64,000 nucleotides of DNA. It comes from Marinicauda salina. Lineage in GTDB: Bacteria; Pseudomonadota; Alphaproteobacteria; Caulobacterales; Maricaulaceae. A program made the translations under genes and the position numbers. The stretch covers positions 437,001-501,000 of the forward strand of contig NZ_QEXV01000003.1 of NCBI RefSeq assembly GCF_003122085.1, given 5' to 3'. The first letter of the stretch is position 1. The number at the start of each line of letters is the position of its first letter. This document shows, one piece after another, positions 11,163 to 19,730 of this stretch. The notes beneath the pieces were generated by a model, which did not search any database, was not told the origin of the DNA, and saw only the letters and a program-made list of their open reading frames with translations.

Positions 11163-11283
11163 AACTCGTTACCGCTGCGCCGCCGCGGAAGCGCCGGCTT
11201 AACCTTTTCGCCGACTCCCGGTACCGCTCGACAATGAGCATCCGCGTCGTGATTCACGCGGGCGCGCGAGGGAGACCGCCGAC

Positions 11284-11625
11284 TTGGACCTGCTCGACTA
11301 TTTCCGCTACATCGCCGCGCTCGTGCTGGTGCTCGGCCTGCTGGCGGGCTTCGCCTACATCCTCAGGCGCGGCTGGGCGCAGGGCTTTCTGCCCGGGCTT
11401 CCCGGCGCGCACGCCGAGCGGCGCATGCGCATCGTCGAGAGCCTGGTGATCGATCCCCGCCGGCGCGTCGCGATCGTCGAGGTCGACGATGTCGAGCACG
11501 TCCTGCTCCTCGGCGCCGCCAACGAGACCCTGCTCGACGCCCGGCCCGCGCCGAAGTTCGAGCCGGTCGCGCCGGACGACGCCGAGACCGGCGAGAGGGA
11601 CGAACGCCCGGAGGCCGCCGAATGA
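11284..11625 (+). CDS. fliO: Flagellar export accessory protein FliO
   Basis: Small single-span membrane protein that helps assemble FliP into the export gate. One N-terminal helix (IAALVLVLGLLAGFAYILRRGW), then the FliO-type beta domain RMRIVESLVIDPRRRVAIVEVDDVEHVLLLG, and an acidic tail. It starts with TTG; GGGAG lies about 9 nt upstream, and nearby ATG/GTG codons are out of frame. It overlaps fliP by ATGA. Confidence 0.82.
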   Translation: MDLLDYFRYIAALVLVLGLLAGFAYILRRGWAQGFLPGLPGAHAERRMRIVESLVIDPRRRVAIVEVDDVEHVLLLGAANETLLDARPAPKFEPVAPDDAETGERDERPEAAE

Positions 11626-12383
11626 GCCGCCGCGCCTGGCTGCATGCGATCGGCGTGCTCGTTGCGGCCGCGGCCGCGACGGTGTTCTTCGCCGCGCCGG
11701 GTCTGGCCCAGGAGCTGAGCATCGATCTCGGCTCGGAGGGCTCGCTCACCGAGCGCGTGCTCCAGCTCGTCGCCCTGCTCACGGTGCTGAGCCTGGCGCC
11801 GTCCATCCTCATCATGACGACGAGCTTCGTGCGCATCGTCGTCGTGCTGTCGCTCCTGAGGACCGCGATCGGGCTTCAGCAGAGCCCGCCCAACACCGTG
11901 CTGGTCTCGCTGGCGCTGTTCCTGACCGCCTTCATCATGGCCCCGGTCTTCACCCAGTCCTACCAGGAAGGGATCCGCCCCCTGCTCAACGGCGAGATCG
12001 AGACCAGCGAGGCGTTCCAGCGCAGCGCCCAGCCGGTGAAGATGTTCATGCTCGACCACACCCGCGAGGACGATCTCTCGCTGTTCTTCGACATCGCGAA
12101 CATCGAGCCCGAGACGCCGGAGGCCACGCCGGTTCACGTCGTCGCGCCCGCCTTCATGATCTCCGAGCTCAGGCGCGCCTTCGAGATCGGCTTCCTGCTG
12201 TTCATCCCGTTCCTGATCATCGACCTGGTGGTGGCCTCGATCCTGATGTCGATGGGCATGATGATGCTGCCGCCGATCATCATCTCGCTGCCGTTCAAGC
12301 TGATCTTCTTCGTGCTGATCGACGGCTGGCGGCTGGTCGCCGGCTCGCTGGTGCAGAGCTTCCAGGCCGGCGGCGGGGGGTGA
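11622..12383 (+). CDS. fliP: Flagellar export gate protein FliP
   Basis: Core subunit of the FliPQR export gate (253 aa). A cleavable signal peptide ends near residue 29 (APGLAQ). The family signatures FVRIVVVLSLLRTAIGLQQSPPN and the C-terminal MGMMMLPPIIISLPFKLIFFVLIDGW are present. It is coupled to fliO by a 4-nt overlap. Directly after its stop the base composition changes to the AT-richer insert. Confidence 0.96.
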   Translation: MSRRAWLHAIGVLVAAAAATVFFAAPGLAQELSIDLGSEGSLTERVLQLVALLTVLSLAPSILIMTTSFVRIVVVLSLLRTAIGLQQSPPNTVLVSLALFLTAFIMAPVFTQSYQEGIRPLLNGEIETSEAFQRSAQPVKMFMLDHTREDDLSLFFDIANIEPETPEATPVHVVAPAFMISELRRAFEIGFLLFIPFLIIDLVVASILMSMGMMMLPPIIISLPFKLIFFVLIDGWRLVAGSLVQSFQAGGGG

Positions 12384-12388
12384 AACTC

Positions 12389-12417
12389 TTGTTCCAAGTG
12401 CGCCTGATGCCTAAAAG
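12389..12417 (+). promoter_or_regulatory. Possible promoter of the two-gene insert
   Basis: TTGTTC (12389), a 17-nt spacer, then TAAAAG (12412): a sigma-70-like pair about 35 nt upstream of the TTG start at 12452. It begins only six bases after the fliP stop and so would travel with the insert. Read by eye only. Confidence 0.35.
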
Positions 12418-12451
12418 TTAGAAAACCTTACAACTAAGCGGAGACGCGGCA

Positions 12452-13456
12452 TTGGTTGCCAGGAAATACGAGCGCGGCGTGTACCAGCTCCTTCTTCGAG
12501 CAACCACCCACCCCCGAGGTCGGGATGTGCCGAGCGTCGAAATGGCCGAAATTTGCGCCATTCTGTCCGAAATGCATGAGAAGCATTTCGCTTGGGCACA
12601 CATCGACAAAGACGACAACATCCTGGAGCCGGAAGAAGAGATCACAGACGACAGAAATGTCGTATACATTCGCGATCAACGCCTAGATGAGGATCGTGGG
12701 CTTCATACGTTTCTATTTCACCGCGCCGATCCCAATGAGGCGGACCCAGCGTTAATCAACGTCGGTGAGCGCAAGTCAGAGACCGTCCCGGTCGGACGGA
12801 AACAGGCTCCAGGCCGCTCAGCTCATCTCATCTTGTCATTATCCCCGACTCCAACCGGGCAGTACCGTGCCGTTCTTGAACAAGCAACAGGCATAAATCG
12901 CGGCCTCATTGCCAGATTTATTAATCACATCATGAGGGAAGAGGCCTCCGACAATCCCAAATATACCTATCAGATGAAGGTTAAGCGGGGGAGGTACGAA
13001 ACGCGTGCTTATCAACCACGCTTCCGCGTCGATGCTCAACTATCTGCAGACCTAATTCAGGATATTAAAGAGGGGACTGTGTCGAGCGTTGACCTCATTG
13101 AGCGCGCCACGTCCTATAATGGACCCGATCTACCCAAGGAGTTCGCAGCCAAGAGCAAGAGGCTGACATTAGACGTGAAGGAAAATGCCACTAAAGACCA
13201 GATTGTAAAAGCCCTTCGAAAAGTAGCGGGCGTCGACGCATATGACGATATTCAAGTTCATCTCCGCGACCTCCCGGGGGACACTACAAGCTCACCGCGC
13301 ATCGCACGTGAAAAATTTGAGGCAAATGAAATACTGTATACGAGAAAAGTAATTATCGATGGTTTCGCAAAACCACTGAGCACCTCATGCTTTGATTCAA
13401 TTCATGACGAAATCGAACAAAAGATGCAGAACATCATCAAAAATGGACGATGGTGA
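12452..13456 (+). CDS. RexA-like soluble protein of a two-gene insert (putative defence sensor)
   Basis: No annotated family is certain. The 334-aa protein is soluble, with no signal peptide or membrane helix. It starts with TTG preceded by GGAGA. The fold order, as I read it, is an N-terminal strand/helix domain, a segment LHTFLFHR near residue 85, a middle segment ending IARFINHIM, then LTLDVKENATKDQIVKALRKV and DIQVHLRDLPGD, and a C-terminal amphipathic helix. This order, and the run VK-DI..A.K..DDI.V..RD..GD, resembles lambda RexA as I remember it. It overlaps a four-helix membrane gene, as rexA precedes rexB. Codon use is more AT-rich than neighbours, suggesting transfer. Function is inference; an unrelated Abi-type protein is the alternative. 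Confidence 0.45.
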   Translation: MVARKYERGVYQLLLRATTHPRGRDVPSVEMAEICAILSEMHEKHFAWAHIDKDDNILEPEEEITDDRNVVYIRDQRLDEDRGLHTFLFHRADPNEADPALINVGERKSETVPVGRKQAPGRSAHLILSLSPTPTGQYRAVLEQATGINRGLIARFINHIMREEASDNPKYTYQMKVKRGRYETRAYQPRFRVDAQLSADLIQDIKEGTVSSVDLIERATSYNGPDLPKEFAAKSKRLTLDVKENATKDQIVKALRKVAGVDAYDDIQVHLRDLPGDTTSSPRIAREKFEANEILYTRKVIIDGFAKPLSTSCFDSIHDEIEQKMQNIIKNGRW

Positions 13457-14043
13457 TGCGCTTCATCCGACAAATTACGCGCCCTGCACGCTATCTTCTA
13501 ATAATTGAAGATGACGCGCCACTTCTATCATCTAAGCTATTCGTTGAGTGGGTTTACCCTGCTACGTTAGGCGCTGTGACTGCAATAATCTATTTATTGC
13601 TGCCGGATAAACCGCGCCTAATCGGACCGTCGGGAATCTTCTCGGCTATATCGGATCTATTTCAATTGTTTGCTGCCTTTTTTCTTGCGGCTCTCGCCGC
13701 TGTAGCGTCATTTGATAATCCGAAGCTAAATGAGCAGCCAATTGGCTCGAAAATTTTTCTTTACGAATGGGATAATAAAGCGGACGAATCTAAAAGAAAA
13801 TACCTAAATAGGAGATCATATATATCATACATGTTTGGATATCTGGCGTGGATGACAATATTGTTTTTTATAATTATTTCCCTATTTGAAGCAATGAAAG
13901 GCGTTTGTGTCCTAGCTATCCCAACCCCAACCTTATATTACATAAATAGTTTTCTCCTGTTTATGGGGATGTCAATATTTTTCAATGTTATATTTATTAC
14001 AATTTCAGGCATTTCGTACCTTACTGAACGCTTGAACGATTGA
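13450..14043 (+). CDS. Four-helix membrane protein, RexB-like effector candidate
   Basis: The 197-aa protein has four clear membrane helices at about residues 33-51, 69-88, 121-143 and 158-188, with a charged cytoplasmic-type loop (NKADESKRKYLNRR) between the second and third. It starts at ATG 13450, or at ATG 13456, which overlaps the upstream stop as TGATG; translational coupling is likely. Base composition is the most AT-rich of the early part of the window. A small four-helix protein paired with a soluble partner matches the layout of lambda RexB (ion channel). No catalytic motif is visible. Confidence 0.5.
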   Translation: MVMRFIRQITRPARYLLIIEDDAPLLSSKLFVEWVYPATLGAVTAIIYLLLPDKPRLIGPSGIFSAISDLFQLFAAFFLAALAAVASFDNPKLNEQPIGSKIFLYEWDNKADESKRKYLNRRSYISYMFGYLAWMTILFFIIISLFEAMKGVCVLAIPTPTLYYINSFLLFMGMSIFFNVIFITISGISYLTERLND

Positions 14044-14045
14044 TA

Positions 14046-17000
14046 TCAGCTCTCCGGGTCGCGCGGGCCGTCGAAGCGCTGGGCGAAGCCGGCCATGAAG
14101 GCGTCCACGCCCTCGATGTCGGCCAGCGTCGAGACCATGTCGGCCAGCCGGGCGTCGCCGGCGCGGACGGCTTGCTCCGCGACAAGCGAGAACGCCGAGG
14201 CGTGGCGGGTCTCCGCCATCGCCGCGCCGTAGCGCCCGCGGACGCGGTCCATCGCCTCGCGATCGTCGGCCAGCGCGTAGGCGATCATCGCGCGCAGCAC
14301 ATCCTGGGCCTCGTAAGGCTCGAGCGGCGCGTCCTCGCGCCAGCGATCGGCGAGCAGGGCCTCGATGCGGCGGCCGGCGTCGTCCCAGCGCCTCGCCCGC
14401 CAGGCGACGTCGGCGCGCAGCCGACGCGCGGGCTCGGACCGGTCAGTCTGGATGAGTTCGAGCGCGTGCTCGCCGCGGCCGAGTTCGGCCAGCGCACGGG
14501 CCTCCAGCAGGCGCCGCTCGGCGACCAGCTCCTCACCGAGGCCGGCGACGCGCGTGCTGCGGATCGCGCGCAGCGCGTCCTCGGGCCGGTCGGCCATCAG
14601 GTAGATCACCGAGAGATCGGCCGCGACCGAGGCGCGCGCCTGCGGGGTGATCGTCACTCTCGGCTCGAACACCTGGTGGGCCAGGAGCTCGGCGGCCGGG
14701 TCGAGCAGGTCGACGGCGACGAGGCGGTCGGCGATGCGCCGGACCATGCGCCGGCCCTCAGAGCCCTGAGGCGTGAGATACTGGTAGTCGTACCAGAGCG
14801 CGAGCGCCTCCAGCGGGGGCAGGCGGTCGGCCTCGTCCTCGAGGTAGAGCCGGCGGAACAGCGCGTCCATATCGCGCCCGATGCGCCGGGTTTCGCGCCG
14901 CCCCTCGAACCGGTTCCGCGCCGTCTCCATCAGCGCGAGCGCGTCCTCGTAGCGGCCCGCCTCGGCGTGAAGATTGGCCAGCAGGCGGGTCGCCTCGAGC
15001 TCGGTCTCGTCGCCTCGCCAGCGGTAACGCAGCCCCTCCAGGGCGTCGACGCCTTCCTCCGTCGTGATCCGGCCGGTCTCGATCTCGAGGCGCGTCTTCT
15101 CGAGGATCGCCGGCGCCTGGATCGGCGCCCAGTCGGAGTCCGCGAGATCCGCGAAGATCTCGAGCGCCTGGTCGGTCCGGCCCAGCGCGGCGGCGAGCTT
15201 CCCTTCCGTGAATCGCGCCTCGGCGCGCGTGCGCGCGTCCGGCTCCTGGGTTTCCAGCAGGCGAAGCAATTGCTCGGCGGCGCCCAGCGCGTTGGTCTCG
15301 ACGGCGGCGCGCGCGCTGGCGCCGATGATCCGCGCCCGCCAGACCGGGTCGAAGTGGGCCAGCGTCTCCTCGCCGGCGGCGAAGCGGCGGCGCGCCTCCG
15401 CCCAGTCGCCGCGTTCGGCGGCGGCGAGCCCGCGCCAGGACTGGGCGGCGGCGTCCTGGCGCAGCCTCGGATCGGCGAAGAAGGTCTCCGCCTCGTCGTA
15501 GCGCTCCATCATCACGCTGGCCGCGCCGCGCATCGCCCGGGTACGCGGCTCGTCGGCAAGCTGCGGTCGATCCTCGACGGCCAGGTCGATCGCGCCGAGC
15601 GCCTCGGGCGCGAGCCCCCAGCCGAGATAGAACCGGGCCAGCGCCATGAGCGGGGCGGCGCGCTGCGATTCGGCGCGGCGGACCATCGCGCGCTCGCGCT
15701 CGGGGAACGGGCCGCCGCCGCGCCAGGCCTCCAGGTCGAGAAAGCCCGGCGAGGCCGGCTCCGCCGCCGCGGCGGTCAGCGTCGGGGCCGCGGACCGGGA
15801 CAGGAGCAGCCCGCCCGGCCGCGTCAGCCGCGCGCCATCCTCCTCGACGGAGAGCTGCAGATCGTCGGCGGCGGGCTTCAGCGCCACGCCGTGCGCCGAC
15901 GGCAGGAACAGGGCCTCGAGGAAGCGCCGCTCGGCGATCACCCCGCGCGTCTCGCCGTCGGCGGTCAGCACCAGCAGCCGATCGCCGACCACGGGATCGT
16001 CGAGCGAGACCACGCTGCGCGCGCCGGGCAGCCCGATCTCGATCGCGGCGGGTTCGTTGAAACGCGTGATGCGGCTCACCTGCGCCGGGCGCGGCGGCTC
16101 GTCCAACGCATCGGTGAGGGTGACGATCCACGCCGCCCCGGCGCCGCGCACATCGGCCTGGGTCGAGTCCGGGGCCTCGATGCGCAGCGCCGCATGCCCC
16201 TCCCCGGACACGGCGTCGAAGCCGCGGATGTGACGCCGGCCGGCCTCGTTCAGCTCGGAAACGTCCAGCTCGGCGGCCGCGTCGAACACGATCCAGAGCG
16301 CCTGACCGCGGCGGAAGACAGCCGCGCCGGGTCGGGCGGCCCAGTCGAATGTGAGCGCGACGTCGCGGCCGTCGACGCGGGTCTCGACGACCACGACGCC
16401 GTTTTCGGGCGTCGGATCCGGGCGCTCGGATTCGGCGGGCGCCTCGTCGATCGCGGCTTCGGCTTCGGCGCCGCCCTCGCCCTCCGCGTCGGGCTCGCTC
16501 GCCTCGGCGGTTTCCGCCTCCGGCGGGCTTGCGTCCGCGGCCGGCTCGGACCGCGCCTGAACGGTCTCGGCGTAGGCGGCGAGCGCCTGAAGCGCCTCCG
16601 CGGTCCCGGTCGCGTCGGGATCGGCGACGTCGAACACGACCCGCCGGTCGCCGTCGGCCCAGGCGCGCGCCTCGGCGCCGGAGGCGAGGTCGAACTCGAG
16701 CGTGAAGCGCTCGCGGGCTTCGTCGATCTCCACGCCCTCGACCAGGCGGGGCGGGTCGACGCGCAGGACGGCGAGGTCGGCCTCGCCGCGCCGGGAGAAC
16801 TCCAGCCGCGCCGTGTCGCCGTCGCGCGACAGGGCGTAGCTGACGGCCTCCGGCCAGACGAATTCGATGCGCGTGTATTCCGACGCCTCGCCCGTATTGA
16901 CCTCGACAGGCAACACCGGGCCGAGTTCGGCGAGACGGGCGGCTTCGGCGGCGCGGCGGGCTTCCTCCGCGCGGCGCTCGCGGGCGCGCTCCTGCGCCTC

Positions 17001-17426
17001 TTCATAGGGAGACACGATGTCGGGCAGCGGCTCGGCGCCGGGCGGCGCCAGATCGATGGCGACGATGTTGTGCGAGACCGACACGCGCGGTTCGAGCGCG
17101 GCGTTGAGCGCGAGCCGCAGAGTCTCTCCGTCCGGATCGAGCCGCGCCATGGCGAGCGTCTCCGGCGCCGCCTCCACGAGGCGGCGGACCTCGCCGTCGA
17201 GCGGTTCGGAGAATTCCGCGATCAGAACCGAGCCGGCCGCGATGCGCGCGTCTGCGGACAGGTCGCCGCCGGCGTCCTCGGGGTAGATGACCTGCAGGCG
17301 CAGCGTCTCGCCGCGCTGGTCGACCTCGAAGCGCGCCGGCGCCTGGGCCTGCGCGCTGGCCGCGACCAGCCCCAGCAGCGCGGCGGTCAGACCCGCCAGG
17401 AGCCGCTCATTCGCCCGCGGCTTCAA
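14046..17426 (-). CDS. Secreted TPR-repeat protein of the flagellar cluster
   Basis: Large (1126 aa) exported protein of unknown function. The signal peptide is LAGLTAALLGLVAASAQAQA. The N-terminal half holds AMIN-like beta segments (for example LRLQVIYPEDAG and YTRIEFVWPEAVSYALSRDG) separated by an acidic Ala/Glu/Pro linker. The C-terminal half (from about residue 560) is helical TPR-like repeats. It overlaps the end of the motE-like gene by 20 nt, so it is probably the last gene of fliL-fliM-DUF6468-motE-TPR, suggesting a periplasmic role in flagellar assembly or motor anchoring (inference). Confidence 0.75.
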   Translation of the reverse strand: MKPRANERLLAGLTAALLGLVAASAQAQAPARFEVDQRGETLRLQVIYPEDAGGDLSADARIAAGSVLIAEFSEPLDGEVRRLVEAAPETLAMARLDPDGETLRLALNAALEPRVSVSHNIVAIDLAPPGAEPLPDIVSPYEEAQERARERRAEEARRAAEAARLAELGPVLPVEVNTGEASEYTRIEFVWPEAVSYALSRDGDTARLEFSRRGEADLAVLRVDPPRLVEGVEIDEARERFTLEFDLASGAEARAWADGDRRVVFDVADPDATGTAEALQALAAYAETVQARSEPAADASPPEAETAEASEPDAEGEGGAEAEAAIDEAPAESERPDPTPENGVVVVETRVDGRDVALTFDWAARPGAAVFRRGQALWIVFDAAAELDVSELNEAGRRHIRGFDAVSGEGHAALRIEAPDSTQADVRGAGAAWIVTLTDALDEPPRPAQVSRITRFNEPAAIEIGLPGARSVVSLDDPVVGDRLLVLTADGETRGVIAERRFLEALFLPSAHGVALKPAADDLQLSVEEDGARLTRPGGLLLSRSAAPTLTAAAAEPASPGFLDLEAWRGGGPFPERERAMVRRAESQRAAPLMALARFYLGWGLAPEALGAIDLAVEDRPQLADEPRTRAMRGAASVMMERYDEAETFFADPRLRQDAAAQSWRGLAAAERGDWAEARRRFAAGEETLAHFDPVWRARIIGASARAAVETNALGAAEQLLRLLETQEPDARTRAEARFTEGKLAAALGRTDQALEIFADLADSDWAPIQAPAILEKTRLEIETGRITTEEGVDALEGLRYRWRGDETELEATRLLANLHAEAGRYEDALALMETARNRFEGRRETRRIGRDMDALFRRLYLEDEADRLPPLEALALWYDYQYLTPQGSEGRRMVRRIADRLVAVDLLDPAAELLAHQVFEPRVTITPQARASVAADLSVIYLMADRPEDALRAIRSTRVAGLGEELVAERRLLEARALAELGRGEHALELIQTDRSEPARRLRADVAWRARRWDDAGRRIEALLADRWREDAPLEPYEAQDVLRAMIAYALADDREAMDRVRGRYGAAMAETRHASAFSLVAEQAVRAGDARLADMVSTLADIEGVDAFMAGFAQRFDGPRDPES

Positions 17427-18132
17427 GACGGGCCTCCATGTCGGCCACCGTCTCCGGCGGCGCCGCGCGGGCGTGCAGCATTGACGTCAGCCGCGCGGCG
17501 AAATCCGGACGCATCTCCCCCATGACGGCCGCGAAGCCGCGGGCGCTTGTGCGCTGCAGCTGCTCGGCGACGAGCAGCAACGTCTCGCGGTCGTTCTCGT
17601 ACATCTGCTCCATGATGGCCGCGGCCGCGTCCGGCTCGAGCGCGCTGTAGACATTGACGATGGCGTCGATCTGCTCGGCGCGGTCGGCCTCGAGCTCGTT
17701 CATGATCGCGCGGACGTCCGCCTCCAGGGCCTGCAGCTCGGCGATGCGCTCCTCGACGCGCTGCTCGGCGACGGTGATCAGCCCCTCGCGGGTGTCGAGC
17801 TCGGCCTCGCGGGCGTCCAGGGCCCGGCGGCGCTCGGCGAGACGCTCGAGCAGGTCCAGCTCGGTCGAGGTCCGCGGCTCGTTGCGCGGGGGCAGCGAAT
17901 TGCCCGACTGCGGCGCAGCGGCGGCGTCGGGTTCGGCCGCCGGGTCGTCGCCGGCGGCCTCGGCGGAGGCTTCATTCTCCTGTTCGGCCTGCCCGGTCTC
18001 GTCCTCCTCCTCGGCGGCGAAGGCGGTCGCGCCGAACAGCTGCGTCGCGCCGTCGAGGATGGCGAGGGCCTTCAGCACGAACAGCCCGGCGAGGACGACG
18101 GCGATGAGGGCGAGCGGGCGAACGGCGGTCAT
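17407..18132 (-). CDS. MotE-like flagellar motor chaperone
   Basis: The 241-aa protein has an N-terminal membrane anchor (residues 6-26), an acidic low-complexity linker, a coiled coil (about 85-150, RLAERRRALDAREAELDTRE) and a C-terminal MgtE-N-like helical domain (YSALEPDAAAAIMEQM). This matches MotE, a periplasmic chaperone of MotC in rhizobia, and similar proteins beside fliM in Caulobacterales. It starts 13 nt after the DUF6468 gene and overlaps the TPR gene. Confidence 0.75.
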   Translation of the reverse strand: MTAVRPLALIAVVLAGLFVLKALAILDGATQLFGATAFAAEEEDETGQAEQENEASAEAAGDDPAAEPDAAAAPQSGNSLPPRNEPRTSTELDLLERLAERRRALDAREAELDTREGLITVAEQRVEERIAELQALEADVRAIMNELEADRAEQIDAIVNVYSALEPDAAAAIMEQMYENDRETLLLVAEQLQRTSARGFAAVMGEMRPDFAARLTSMLHARAAPPETVADMEARLEAAGE

Positions 18133-18145
18133 GACGGGACGTCCC

Positions 18146-18556
18146 TCATCGCAGCGTCTTCAGCGTGTCGGTCAGCCCGCGTTCGCCGTCTTCGGCGGCG
18201 ACCTCGGACCGCCGCTCGGCGGCCGGCGCGGAACGCGATCGCCGCGGCGCGCGCGACAGGCGCTCGGCGCGGGCTTCGGCGCCGTCATTGAGGAAGCGGA
18301 GCTCCTGGCTGAGCTGGCGCGCCTCCTCGACCCGCGTCTCGAGTTCGCCGCCATGCTCCTTCGCGGCGCGGTCCAGCGCGGCGAGACTGGCGCGGGCGCG
18401 ATCCACGGCGTCATTGAGCTGGGCGATCGTGTCGCGCAGCCCGTCCTGGCCGGAGCGCAGCGCGCGCAAACGTCGATCGACCCGCCAGCACATCACCAGC
18501 GCGCCGAGCAGGAGAAGGGCGACGAGCCCCTCGAAGGCGAGGACGGCCATACTCAT
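18146..18556 (-). CDS. DUF6468 membrane-anchored coiled-coil protein
   Basis: 136 aa. One N-terminal helix (VLAFEGLVALLLLGALVMCW), then coiled coil with heptad-like spacing (LRALRSGQDGLRDTIAQLNDAVDRA) and a basic tail. I assign it to DUF6468, found beside fliM in Caulobacter relatives. The start ATG at 18556 overlaps the fliM stop as ATGA, so it is translationally coupled; a second ATG is two codons later. A longer frame upstream is antisense-style shadow of fliM. Role unknown. Confidence 0.75.
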   Translation of the reverse strand: MSMAVLAFEGLVALLLLGALVMCWRVDRRLRALRSGQDGLRDTIAQLNDAVDRARASLAALDRAAKEHGGELETRVEEARQLSQELRFLNDGAEARAERLSRAPRRSRSAPAAERRSEVAAEDGERGLTDTLKTLR

Positions 18557-19716
18557 GTGAACCTCGTGAGCGCCTTGCGCGCCGCCGCGGTCAGCGGCGC
18601 GTCGAGACGGACGCCGACATGGTGGCCGATGCGCCCCATCCGCCCGCGGGTGAGCACCACCGAGCCGCAGCGAAGCTCGACCGGTCCGTCGGCCCCGGTG
18701 TCGAGCATCAGCGTGTCGCCGACCTTGAGGTTCATCACCTCGCCGAGCGGCTTCTGCATGTCGTCCATGACGGCGGAGACCTCCATCTTGGTCGACCACA
18801 GCTCGGTCGCCAGGTGGCTCTCCCAGATGTTGTCGCGGCCGAACTTCTCGCCCATGAACTGCTGGAGCAGCATCTTCCGGATCGGCTCCAGCGTCGCGTA
18901 GGGCAGCATCAGCTCGATCCGGCCGCCGCGATCCTCCATGTCGATCCGTAGCTTGACGAGAATGGCGGCGTTCGCCGGCCGGGCGATCGCGGCGAAGCGC
19001 GGGTTCGTCTCGACCCGGTCCAGCGTGAAGTCGACCTCGGTGAGCGGCTCGAAGGCCTGCTTGGCGTCGGCGAGCACGACCTCGATCATCCGCTGGACCA
19101 GCGTGCGCTCGATCGTGGTGTAGGGCCGGCCCTCGATGCGCATGGCCGAGGTGCCGCGCCGCCCGCCCAGCAGCACGTCGACGATCGAGTAGATCAGGTT
19201 CGAATCGACGGTGAGCAGGCCGTAATTGTCGAGCTGTTCGGCGCGGAACACCGCCAGGATCGCCGGAAGCGGGATCGAGTTGAGATAGTCGCCGAAGCGG
19301 ATCGAGGAGATGTTGTCCAGGCTCACCTCGACATTGTCGGAGGTGAAATTGCGCAGGCTCGTCGTCATCAGCCGGACCAGCCGGTCGAAGACGATCTCGA
19401 GCATCGGCAGGCGCTCGTAGGAGACCAGCGCGGAGTTGATGATCGCGCGTATGCCCGAGCGCTCGCCGCCGTCATCGTCGGACACCGAGAAGCCCAGGAG
19501 CGAGTCGATCTCGTCCTGGTTGAGAATGCGCTCGGCGCCCTGCGAGCCGCCCTGCGGCAGGAAGGTTTCGCCCTCGCCGCCGACCATCGCCTCCCATTCC
19601 GAGGCGAGCTCGTCGCCGCCGTCGCCGGCGTCGATGGAATCGAAGTCGGGCTGGTCTTCGGCGGCGGCGGCCTCCCATTCCGCCGCCAGCGCATCCTGAT
19701 CGATTTCGTCGCTCAT
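18553..19716 (-). CDS. fliM: Flagellar motor switch protein FliM
   Basis: C-ring switch protein that binds CheY-P. The 387-aa sequence has a long acidic N-terminal extension (about 60 residues), the EIDSLLGF CheY-binding-type motif near residue 68, the middle CheC-like domain (RLPMLEIVFDRLVRLMTTSLRNFTSDNVEV region) and a C-terminal SpoA domain (LKVGDTLMLDT). It follows fliL by 14 nt. Confidence 0.95.
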   Translation of the reverse strand: MSDEIDQDALAAEWEAAAAEDQPDFDSIDAGDGGDELASEWEAMVGGEGETFLPQGGSQGAERILNQDEIDSLLGFSVSDDDGGERSGIRAIINSALVSYERLPMLEIVFDRLVRLMTTSLRNFTSDNVEVSLDNISSIRFGDYLNSIPLPAILAVFRAEQLDNYGLLTVDSNLIYSIVDVLLGGRRGTSAMRIEGRPYTTIERTLVQRMIEVVLADAKQAFEPLTEVDFTLDRVETNPRFAAIARPANAAILVKLRIDMEDRGGRIELMLPYATLEPIRKMLLQQFMGEKFGRDNIWESHLATELWSTKMEVSAVMDDMQKPLGEVMNLKVGDTLMLDTGADGPVELRCGSVVLTRGRMGRIGHHVGVRLDAPLTAAARKALTRFT

Positions 19717-19730
19717 CGCAGGGACATCCG

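Noticed and set aside
14040-17525. 1161-codon plus-strand ORF opposite the TPR protein
   Set aside because: The minus-strand frame has a signal peptide, TPR helices and operon spacing; the plus frame is a shadow.
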